A DNA stretch of 64,000 nt from Omphiscola glabra (lineage: Eukaryota > Mollusca > Gastropoda > Lymnaeidae). The stretch is taken from the NCBI GenBank assembly GCA_964017045.1, contig OZ024806.1, positions 3,990,992-4,054,991 of the forward strand. Direction: 5' to 3'. Both the position numbers and the translations under genes were made by a program. This document shows, piece by piece, positions 10,606 to 20,128 of the stretch (the first letter of the stretch is position 1; the number at the start of each line of letters is the position of its first letter). The notes beneath the pieces are model-generated. The model did not search any database and was not told where the DNA came from. It was given only the letters and a program-made list of their open reading frames with translations.

Positions 10606-11020
10606 CTAGTGTCGTCGAAATAGGGTGTATTGGGTGGTTCAACGTGGATCCTTAATTTCAATGATGTTATTTAGGGCAATAATTTGAGAGACTGCAATCA
10701 GGTTAGTAAAATAGGAAATTAGTAAAACATATAAAGTTTAAACAGGACAAAAACTAACGCTTTTCGTTGTTTTGTTGCGTTCCTTTTTTTCGGTTTTAAC
10801 CTTACTTTGTTTTACTCATTTCCTATAATATCGTTTAAAGGGACAGTGTAATTTAAAGACGAGTGAAGAAAAGATAACTCTACTAGATTTAAAAATAATG
10901 AAACAGAAGTGAAATAGTCCTTTGCGGTAACATTAAACAGTTTTGAAAATAAGTTATCGTTATTCTTTAATTGTATATAAATGTAATTTGAGTTAATGCA
11001 AAGAATGGAATCCATGGTTT
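10606..11020. other. Non-coding interior sequence, nothing recognised
   Basis: AT-rich, without a supported frame. Present in units 1 and 3 but largely missing from unit 2, where the MITE is followed almost directly by the hairpin. Confidence 0.4.
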
Positions 11021-11021
11021 T

Positions 11022-11112
11022 CCTACTTCGCCGACATCTTGGTTGACACGTCTAGTAAAATTTCCGCCATCTTGGATGACACGACTACTAAAAAATCAAT
11101 CAAGTTGGCGGC
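11022..11112. repeat. Hairpin with YY1-like CCATCTTG/CAAGATGG motifs (unit 1)
   Basis: Imperfect palindrome. gccgacatcttggttgac pairs with tcaatcaagttggcggc, and between them lies a direct repeat ccgccatcttggatgac. The best-preserved copy is in unit 3 (60,984-61,068). The motif CAAGATGGCGGC matches the known YY1 binding consensus; function here is untested. Confidence 0.6.
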
Positions 11113-11498
11113 CCAAAATAAGTAGTGCAAAACATGTGTACTAAAAAAGGGGAGGTAGAAAATTGGGGTCATTCAACTACTTACCGAAAGATGGGAGAAT
11201 ACTTTAAGGACAGAACAAATTTACATGGAACGAAAATTAAAGGAAACAATTGAAATTAATAGCCTTTTTTTTTTTTAAAAGTACGAAAAAGAAAAAAGAA
11301 AAAAAAAAAAAAAAATGGAGGAAGAAAAATGTTTTATTTCAACTACGGTATTTCCCAAAAAATAGGAGAATATGGAAATTATCAAAATTAAAAGGAAAAT
11401 AAAGAAAGGAAAAGATTAAATCAATAAACTTTTTTGGAAAAGTTCGAAGAAAGAAAAATGTTTAAGAAATAACAAACAAACAAATTATTATTTTTGGG
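11113..11498. other. A-rich non-coding stretch
   Basis: Long poly-A and gaaaaag-type runs with repeated words such as ggaagaaaaatgttttatttc. No gene seen. Confidence 0.4.
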
Positions 11499-11762
11499 AC
11501 CCGTATGTAAATGACGGTGCTGGGTGTCCGGTTCCATTTTGACTAAATAATTTTTGGAGGTCATTTGATGTCGTTGGTTTTAGCTAAACTGAAGAAAAAA
11601 GTATACAAAAGTATAGTCCATTCAATTAACGTTCATTTGATACCTCATTTAGAATCAGTACTATTCAGATGTCATTTGTCTTACAAACCCAAAATTAATA
11701 TTTTTTAATAGTTTTTTAATCCCAACCTCTCACTTCTGTTACCCGGGTGCGAATAGCCACTT
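11499..11762 (-). repeat. Right arm of long inverted repeat (foldback-like element, unit 1)
   Basis: Reverse complement of the left arm at 7900-8150. The shared blocks, read here in reverse order, are gtccggttccattttgact, atagtccattcaatt, catttgatacctcattt, gtcttacaaaccca, ttttttaatcccaacctc and gaatagccact. Confidence 0.8.
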
Positions 11763-11875
11763 TGTATTTTTTTAAAGGTGAAAATTTAAACAAAATTATT
11801 TTTAAAAAAGCTTAAAAATTTAGCCCCCTTAAAAGCATGCAAATTTAATGAACTAAAATCAGCAGTAATTCGATC

Positions 11876-12180
11876 TTTAAGCCTAACCTGAACCCTAAAT
11901 CTATCCTTAAGCCTAACCTAACCTGAACTCTACGAAAGTATATCCCTAAACCTAACCTTGGTTTCGACACTATCAATACCAGGGTTTTGAAACTATCTCT
12001 AATTAGTGTTTTGACAATATCCCAATCCAGGGTTTTGACTCTATCCCGAATCTGGATTAGACCCTAAATCTAACTTGGGTTTTGACCCGAAACCTAAGCT
12101 TGGCGTTGACCCTAACCTGAAATCCTTAAATCGCTCCCTAAATATATCCCTAAACCTAACCCAAACCCTAAGACTAAGCT
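11876..12180. repeat. Degenerate telomere-like repeat (CCTAA-type), unit 1
   Basis: Irregular tandem words cctaacctgaac, cctaaacctaacc, ctatccctaa and ccctaaatc, resembling decayed TTAGGG-type DNA on the minus strand. Not a true telomere: spacing is irregular, and unrelated ttttgac words are interspersed. Confidence 0.6.
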
Positions 12181-12239
12181 AAAACTAGCACTAAAGCCGA
12201 ACGTAAAAAGATGTGGAATTTGCACAATGAAAATGAACA

Positions 12240-14455
12240 AAAAATGTTTCCATTGCACCAGGGACCGGTGCACTATTTTTCTTGTACTGCCGTGGTAGCG
12301 AAATGAGCAATGGAGAACGAACATCCATACTGTTCCTGTACTTTGTCTTTATAATGATGATTGTTGAAAAGCCAGTCTCACATATGTAAGATGAAGGAAA
12401 TGGAAGAAGAGCCTTGAGAGCAATTTCGACAAGTTCAGGATATTCTGCGCTCAAGTGGATCCAAAAAGATGCAAGAGAGGTCATAGATCCGAAATTCATT
12501 TTCAATCCTTCATTAGCAGCTAACTCCAACAATTTATCTTCCAAAGTTACAGACAAATTAACCTCTGATGCAATAAATGGATTGCGTATCCATCCAGGAC
12601 CTTTCCTTTTTTCATCTTCTGTGGGAAAGTAGAACTCGAAACGGTCGATTAATTTTGTCAAGTGCTTAATGATGACTTTTTGTATAGATGGGACATCAAG
12701 ATCTTTATCTGCTTCATCGATAACTGTTGCCAAATTTGTGAAACATATCGAAACGATCTGCTGATACTCGACTCTTCCATGCGGCTAGCGTTCGTTTTGG
12801 CCATCGATCTTGTCAACCATTGTAAAGCATGAAGCCATCCTTCCTTGCATCGAGATATTGAGTTCATTAAAAATGGCAAAGATATCAGCCAAGTAAGCCA
12901 ACTTGGCTTTCCAATTCACATTTCAAAATAGTTCTGACCAATCCGGTTTTTTCTCCTGTAGAAATTGGTCGAGCTCTCTTCGCAATTCAAAAGCTCCTGA
13001 CAGTACTTTGTCTCGAGACAACCAACGCACATCAGCATGCAGGAAGAGCTGTTTGTGTTCAGCACCCATTCCGTCACATAATGCAGCAAATAATCTTGAA
13101 TTTAAAGCATTCGCCTTGACATGGTTCACGACTTTTACAACTTCGCTGAGCACGTTGTTTCGTTCTGTTGACATTTGCTTGGTGGCTAGACTCTCACGGT
13201 GAATAAAACAGTGCGTTGACTTGCATTCTGGTGCTAATTCCTTAATCTTGGTAACAACTCCAGAACGCCGCCCAGTCATCGCCGCAGCGCCATCCGTACA
13301 CACACCAACACAATATTTAAATTCTATCTGACATTTGCCAACAATGTAATCTTGGACTGCCTTGAATACTTCAGAACTAGTTGTATTTGTTGGTAATGAA
13401 GTAGAAAAGAAATACTTTTCCTTCAAGTCATCCTTATATTGATATCGCACATATACCATCAGAATGGCCAAATTAGCATTGTCTGTGGATTCATCGAGCT
13501 GCAGAGAAAAATACTTAGCCAATTTCAGCTGTTCCTTTAGCTGTTCTTCAATATCAGAAGCCATATCGTCGATGCGTCGAGCTATTGTGTCATTTGAGAG
13601 TGGAACCTGGGCCACTTTCTTTGCCGCAGTTTCACCTAACATTTCAAAACACACATCCTTAATGCTTCCTACTATGAGCGCCTCGCCGATTGAATATGGT
13701 TTTTTAGCCTTGTCAATTCGCAGTGCTACATTATATGAAGCTTGCAATGCATATGTATTTATGTGTGATGAATCAAAGATTAGTTTCTGACGTCTTTTGA
13801 AATCAGCACGCTTCCTTTCGAAGAACTCTTTGGGCTTTGAACTTATGTCTGTATGTCTAGTAGTTAAATGTCTCTGGAGTTTTGATGGTTTCATTGCATC
13901 GTTCAATAAAATATCGCCGCAAATAAAACACTGAGGTTTTGGGATACCAGCATCATCCACACTTACAAAACCGAATCTAATATACGAGGAGTCATATTTT
14001 CGAGTGAAGCTGGTACAAATTCGTTTCGCTGATGAAGCTTCGTTTTAATTTATGTCTCCATCATCTGATTGTGAATGAGAGTCCGAATTGGTTTGATGCT
14101 CAGCATTCATATTTTTTCTCTTGATAAACATATCCATTGGCCCTTTCTTTTCCATCTATAAATTGGGTACAATAGAATAGATCTTTTCAGTATCAAATAG
14201 CAACTCAATTCTCTCTATTATTATTTTGACAATTTTGAAGGAAAATATCAAAATTTATAATTTAAGTTTTACAACATACAGTTTACAGGAGTGAAAATCT
14301 ATTGTTTGAGTTTGAGAGACAGATCTATAATTCTGAGCTATCAATATGTTTTCCTGCTTTTTGGAGTAGATCGAAGTGAACTAATCGCTAAAATTTGGGG
14401 CATCTCCTTCGTCCCCCATGATTTGCACCTAAGACTACGTGTTGAAATAAATGTA
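12240..14455 (-). mobile_element. Defective hAT (ZBED5-like) transposon, both ends lost (unit 1)
   Basis: Same insertion as the complete unit 2 copy. Here about 560 bp corresponding to 37,206-37,770 of unit 2 is deleted, removing the left terminal repeat. The right end is replaced after about 14,455 by sequence not found in unit 2. Confidence 0.85.
12320..14155 (-). pseudogene. hAT transposase, ZBED5/SCAND3-like, broken (unit 1)
   Basis: Reads right to left from a start codon at 14,153-14,155 (MEKKGPMDMF-like). A BED-type zinc finger follows (C-x2-C ... LQRHLTTRH, near 13,840-13,930), then the RNase H-like core with LDESTD near 13,490 and CTDGAAAMTGRRSG near 13,270. The C-terminal hAT dimerisation region has LPFPSSYICETGFSTI near 12,370-12,410. 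Lesions: TAA at 14,045-14,047, TGA at 12,923-12,925 (shared by all three units), and a frame change between about 12,730 and 12,790. Best relatives I know are hAT-derived ZBED5-type proteins. Confidence 0.88.
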
Positions 14456-15245
14456 GACTGATATTCATTAAGAATTAAAATAAATCAATACTCACTCTTT
14501 GAGTCTTTGTAGAACGCAGCGACGTGGTCGAAACTAAATTTTAATTTTTATAATAAAAAATCACTAACTAAATATTTACTGGCTAATTTTGAAAGATGGC
14601 TACATGACGTTATTTGCGTGTTTTGTTATGTTGCTGATGACTTTAGGGTTCAGGTTAGGTTTAGGGATAGATTTAGGGTTCAGGTTAGGGTGAGGGATGG
14701 ATTTAGGGTTCAGTTTAGGGTGAGGGATACATTAAGGAAGTTTTTTTTCTTATTTTTAAACATTGTATTCTTAATTTTACTTGTCGTGTCAACCAAGATG
14801 GCGGCCATGGTAAAAAAAAACGCGTACCCATCTCTCAAAATTTACCAATTTACTAAATGTTTTATTTGTATCAATATAAATTCTGAATCTGTTCATTTAA
14901 ATATAGATTGTTATTTTCAGTCGGATATTCTGTTTATTTTGTACATCAGCAGACGGCAGGTTTCCGGAAGAGGATATAAGAAATATTTAAGTTATATTTT
15001 AAATGAATGTCCGAGTTCAAAACTCGCATCTATTTTGAAAATCACTAAGTAATAAATTGATTATTTTTTTTTTAAATGTAAATATATTTTGCCAAATTGT
15101 TATAAAACATTACATTTTAAATCAACTCATTGTTATTTTTATCTTTTTAAAAATAATCTGTAATTTTTTTTAAATAGCTGGTTATGAAAGAATCATGTAA
15201 AAATATACTCATATGCAAATCAAGCATAATCAGATAATGTTTTTC
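14456..15245. other. Sequence private to unit 1 with inverted telomere-like and YY1-like motifs
   Basis: Three ~27-bp tandem copies of ttagggttcaggttaggg-like DNA (14,640-14,735) are followed by cgtgtcaaccaagatggcgg at 14,785-14,804. Both are inverse to the related elements at 11,876-12,180 and 11,022-11,112. This looks like part of a second, inverted member of the same repeat family. The frame across it is a by-product. Confidence 0.5.
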
Positions 15246-17008
15246 TTTTCCTGCCTTCTCAGAAGTAATTTTCATTTGTATTGCTACCGGTATCTAATAT
15301 ATTTTGGCCTAAATATCACTTGAACATAGCCCTTACTTTTCAACATACATTTATCCTTACTACACTGATAACCTAATGTTAATAAGAATTGCTATTTTTT
15401 TTTGCTAGTGACAATTTTTGTAGAAATATTTACTTTATTTGTACTTGTATTATGAATGAAGCTTTACAATTTGATATCTGCCTCATTAAGTTAGTGCTTT
15501 TCAAAAGTTTAATACAACTTATTATTCAAAATTCTCATGGATGTAACTTTGTAGCCACCTAAAAGTATTGTCTATCATTTTAAAGGTAATTGCATGCGTC
15601 TTAATTGATATCAGATGTTTGCTCAAAGTATGGGCTACTTGCTAAAAATTGATTTATTTTTATTTCTAGGCAATTATTTTTTATAATGTTGACCAGAACA
15701 TATCATACAGCTTAACAAAGAAAACAAAGATGGTTTTAAAATATTGCAATACATTTTATTTATTTTGTTAGCCTAATGTCAATGCTACAACTCGTATTCA
15801 AATTTCAAAAGAGTTGACTCATAAATAAAAAAGTTGTGGTTATTTGTAGACAACATTTCATTGAATGTAATAACGATTCAAAAAGCCCTAAAAAATGATT
15901 AAATATAATTTTAAAAATTTTCACATTCAAACTTATACTGTAACTGTAACAAATAATCAATTAGAGAATTCTTAGTAAGTATTTATTTAGAAGAAAAGTT
16001 TTTTTAAAGATCAACCACATTTTAATATTTAATAACTGGTATTTTTTTTACATCATCGATGTAATAGTCAGATTATCTAGTCTTTTACCAAGACGATGCA
16101 TATAAGTCTTGAAAATAATTTCTGAATTTCTGTCTTTATTAAAAGGTTAATCATACAAGATTTTTTCGACAACAGTCTTATAAAATTTAAAGCTACAATA
16201 AGTTCTGTATTTATAACAACATTCATCTAGTTGAAAGAACTGCTTTTCAGCAATGTTTTACCAAGATTTGAAAACAGAATATTTCTTTAGTCCATTGTCC
16301 TCAGCATACTGCGTACAAACAAATATATGCAATCAAAACTGTAATAAAACAAAGTTGTAAAAAGTCTTACTGCTTTTGAAATCTCCTTATACCTTCTCTT
16401 GATTAACATCAGTATGCAGTTTGCTTTTTACCTCTTGTCTGAATGCAGAAATCCACGTAGAGCGCCATAGTCATTATCATCATAAGCAAACTCATTGACA
16501 TCTGCCCATCATAGATGCTATCAAAATATTTTAAAAAAACATTATTTAAGGGCCAATCTATACATGAATACCTATTCTACCATTGTCACATAAAGTTAGA
16601 CCACCATAAAAAAAAAATTGTAACAAACCTCTTCTCTCCCCCTCCCAAGAAAAGAAAAATAACTATATATTACTGTTCTAATTTCAAGAAAATTTTAAAT
16701 ATTGCCGCCTGATTGTTTTTGTTTATCTGGACCATCTGCTATCTAAACGTTTTTTGGAAAACCCATACGCCGTCAACATAACCGGGTTTTACTGTACTCT
16801 TCTTTTCGGAAAATGAAATCGTCTCAAATGAGATATCGTGTAATTAATTTTCGTTTGAAAAGTGGTTGAGACATCAATATATTAATATCGTTCATGGGCG
16901 TGAAATAAAATGTGTGCAATGAATTATGATAGTATTGATAAAAGCAAGGGGTTTGGCATTCTTAAATGTGTGCTACTTTATTTCATATTTTGTAATTTAA
17001 CTTAAGAA
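15246..17008. other. AT-rich non-coding stretch
   Basis: Matches unit 2 at 42,482-43,317 up to about 16,095. From about 16,100 to 18,180 there is no counterpart in unit 2. No gene seen. One copy of the tctagtctttcacc word that is tandemly expanded in unit 2 (43,318-43,525) occurs near 16,077. Confidence 0.5.
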
Positions 17009-17597
17009 TATGGTAAATTCATTCATTGCTGTAGCCAATGTTTGGCGGGCTGTATCTAGTATATGGTAAATTTAGGCATTGCTGTAGCCAATGTTTGGCG
17101 GGCTGTATCTAGTATATGGTAAATTTAGGCATTGCTGTAGCCAATGTTTGGCGGGCTGTATCTAGTATATGGTAAATTCATTCATTGCTGTAGCCAATGT
17201 TTGGCGGGCTGTATCTAGTATATTGTAAATTCATTCATTGCTGTAGCCAATGTTTGGCGGCTGTATCTAGTATATGGTAAATTTAAGCATTGCTGTAGCC
17301 AATGTTTGGCGGGCTGTATCTAGTATATGGTAAATTTAAGCATTGCTGTAGCCAATGTTTGGCGGGCTGTATCTAGTATATGGTAAAGTCATTCATTGCT
17401 GTAGCCAATGTTTGGCGGGCTGTATCTAGTATATGGTAAATTCAGGCATTGCTGTAGCCAATGTTTGGCGGGCTGTATCTAGTATATGGTAAAGTCATTC
17501 ATTGCTGTAGCCAATGTTTGGCGGGCTGTATCTATTATATGGTAAATTCAGGCATTGCTGTAGCCAATGTTTGGCGGGCTGTATCTAGTATATATAT
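17009..17597. repeat. 53-bp minisatellite (about 11 copies), private to unit 1
   Basis: Monomer holds attgctgtagccaatg, tttggcgggctgtatc and tagtatatggtaaatt. Copies alternate between a ttcattc and a tttaggc tail. The region has no counterpart in unit 2. It follows the RNase H end of the antisense fossil LINE, on that element's 3' side. Confidence 0.93.
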
Positions 17598-17639
17598 ATC
17601 CATGAAAAAAACTAATTTCTATGATCGGAAACTATATCA

Positions 17640-17993
17640 CTAATTGTCGACGCACAAACAATATTTTGTTCAAGTTCTGCATCGAAGTGGGTTCTGTTTT
17701 TCTCACTGGGACTTTATATTGTCCTCTGTTGGAGTTACCTCTCATGTGTACTGGATGAGTGCACCATAGCCGCTTCTGTTTTCACTGGCAAAGATTAAGC
17801 CGTCCGCGAAGATCTTTACGATATGGTCCGGGTAAAGATGTTTAGTCATTAGAACCTCCTCATTTGGGTCTGGCGGAGGACTGGCTTTTGTGACCGCAGT
17901 ATTTGCCAGAGGCAGATTAGTGTAGGAAGATTGAAGCTTTCGTGTGGGCCTCGTGCTCGTATCTGCCACATTTTTTCCCTGTGTTTGCGGCAC
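17640..17993 (-). pseudogene. RNase H domain remnant of the antisense LINE
   Basis: Minus-strand frame of 83 codons ending at 17,742. It contains VKIFADGLIFASENRSGYGA, which resembles the first RNase H motif (TDGS ... GYG), and after the stop THFDAELEQ, which resembles the catalytic glutamate motif. The match is modest and the region is short. Not present in unit 2, where this stretch is deleted. Confidence 0.55.
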
Positions 17994-18489
17994 GGGTAGG
18001 CTTTCCTATGGCTTTCCTATGGCTTCGATGGCGTCCATGAAGGAGGGTCTTTTTGGCGTTTCTTCGGTTTAGCTAGTGGTCTTGTAGTTGGAATCAGGTT
18101 TCCGTTCTGTCTAACCGTCTTTATCGTTCTACAATGGTAATGATTGATGTCTGTCTTATGATCTCAAGTGGCTCTACTGCGGCATCTCCACGGACGCAGC
18201 ATACACAAATGAAAATCGTGGTTTGTCTAGGCTTTCTAATACTTAGCGGGCATTTGAAGTCTAGTCTTTCTAATACCTATTGGGCATTTGAAGGCATGGG
18301 CTAGGTGGTTGAAACCCATGGTTTCCCTTGAGATTCCAGAGGACACTTAGGAGTCTTGCGTCTGCACTTTATTTGATACAAGCGAGCTTTTAAAGATGTT
18401 TAGTTTGTAGACTTCTATCTTGTTTAGGTGAATCTGAAGAAAGGCATGTTTATGTTTTACTTCCTTACACCAGGGTCAAAATTTGATTC

Positions 18490-18962
18490 CTTTCTTACAG
18501 CCGGGTATGCAGCCGTTTCACGTCTTACAGCCGGGTCTTGAGTTGCTTCATGTCTTACAGCCGGGTGTGGCGTTTTTTCAGTCTTACGGACTGTGTCGGC
18601 AGATTTTTTATTTCTTATAGCTGGGTCTGTAGTTATTTCACGTCTTACAGCCGTGTGTGCAAATGTTTCACTTCTTACAGCCGTGTGTGCAAATGTTTCA
18701 CTTCTTACAGCCGTGTGTGCAAATGTTTCACGTCTTACAGCCGGGTATGCAGCCGTTTCACGTCTTACAGACGGGTCTTGAGTTGCGTCATGTCTTACAG
18801 CCGGGTGTCGAGTTTTTTCACGTCTTACAGCCGTGTGTGCAAATGTTTCACTTCTTACAGCCGTGTGTGCAAATGTTTCACATCTTACAGTCGTGTGTAC
18901 AAATGTTTCACGTCTTACAGCCGTGCGTGCAAATGTTTCACTTCTTACAGCGTCGTCTGAAG
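18490..18962. repeat. 30-bp minisatellite (about 16 copies) inside the fossil LINE, unit 1
   Basis: Monomer cgtcttacagccgtgtgtgc plus aaatgtttca. Because 30 is divisible by three, the plus strand stays open in all three frames with a 10-residue repeat; this is not evidence of a gene. It lies directly 3' (minus strand) of the LINE's FADD box. Unit 2 has a shorter, more decayed array (43,869-44,092). Confidence 0.93.
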
Positions 18963-19784
18963 TTGTTTATTGTCTTACCGCCAAATCTGGTATTGTATAT
19001 TATTAAGTCATCTGCAAACATGGCGTTCTGAGACTACAATTCTTACTTTAGGTCATGTACATAGTCGAAGAGTAATGTTTAGCTGAGCGTGGATCCCAGA
19101 GCACGTCCTATCGCCATGTTTAGATGTTTTAAATAGTCCGGTTCTTTAAGAGTTCCCCAACCAATGTATATACTGTTTCAGTAATATTCAGATTCTGCAG
19201 TTTATGTATGAGTCCCGTGCACCACTTTATAGTACTCTTCTTGCAGATCAAAGAATACCGCAACGGTAAGATTTAATTTGCCATCTATTGGATGAGACTT
19301 TTGACTTTCGGAAGACGCCTTGTGTCTGGGTTAAGCTCATATTTTCTCTAGAAACAGTTAAGTCGCACAATGCACCTTATGATCAGCTATTTTCACTGCA
19401 CACGATGTTAATGATATCGGTCGGTAGCTGGTCTGGAGATGACCTGGATTTACATCTTTGGTATTGCAATTGGCATGTACAGAAAGTCATTTTTGTTAGG
19501 GCTCTTGTTGTTCGTCCGTCAACGTCGACTAGGACCACCCGGTTAGGGGGAAGGGTGGGTTACGGTGAGTTTGTAGGTGGCTTGCCAATCCGATCCGTGC
19601 TCGAAAAAATCTCTGGCCCCACGGGAAGGGGATAGTTGCTGCAGTCGGTGATTTAATATTGCTCTTTCGGGCTAGCCTGCGTGTCTCAGTGGTGGCTATC
19701 CTACTGGTTTCCTAAGATTTTTTAGCTCTATCTGGTCTTTTTTGGTCACATCAGAAGAGTGATTGTTTAGAGTCTGTTTACACA

Positions 19785-19955
19785 ACTGCCTACACCTATG
19801 TTAGAATAGCCACTTACACCAATATTTTGACAGCTGCTTAAAACCAAAAAATGTTACAGCTGCTTACACAAATAGACTTGTACATCTATCCAAACATTTA
19901 GACTTTAACTGCTATCTAGACCAATGAACTTGGACAGATATCTACACAAAAAGAC
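19785..19955. repeat. Degenerate ~27-bp tandem repeat upstream of the gene
   Basis: Imperfect copies of acagctgcttacacaaatag-like DNA, five to six in a row, about 150 bp before the exon that carries the start codon. The counterpart is at 44,893-45,075. It may lie in a 5' intron or in promoter sequence. Confidence 0.6.
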
Positions 19956-20128
19956 TTTTTAATTTCATATTAATTTCTTCACTGTTCACATTAATGGTTT
20001 TTCAATCTATAAAAAAGTATTTTTCATGTTAAACCAAATTTTGTAGATAATTTACATTTTACCAAAACATGTTTTTATGTTTATATTAATTTCAGGTTAC
20101 ATTATAAAGCATTGAGAGAGAGCTGGAA

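Larger units (their letters stand above)
17640..19660 (-). mobile_element. Fossil LINE with reverse transcriptase and RNase H, antisense (unit 1)
   Basis: On the minus strand, reading from 19,660 down: an RT finger motif SYRPISLTSC near 19,405-19,440, then FFDLQE, then LQNLNI and LLKNR. FADDLIIY follows (FADD codons at 19,007-19,018), next the 30-bp array, and then an RNase H segment at 17,640-17,995. This order (RT then C-terminal RNase H) fits I/Jockey-type LINEs. Several stops and frame breaks are present. Confidence 0.72.

Noticed and set aside
11876..12180. True interstitial telomere or chromosome end
   Set aside because: Words are irregular and mixed with unrelated sequence, and it is a fixed part of each 25-kb unit.
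12903..13202. Plus-strand frames at 12,903, 13,464, 38,589, 39,144 and 63,327
   Set aside because: Shadows of the minus-strand hAT transposase, whose motifs are unambiguous.
18490..18962. Plus-strand frames of 124 and 140 codons with repeated CFTSYSRV / FHVLQPCVQM
   Set aside because: By-product of a 30-bp minisatellite inside an antisense fossil LINE.
19288..19635. 115-codon plus-strand frame, repeated as 184 codons at 44,226-44,780
   Set aside because: The opposite strand carries recognisable reverse transcriptase motifs (SYRPISL, FADD/FGDD); the plus frame is a shadow.
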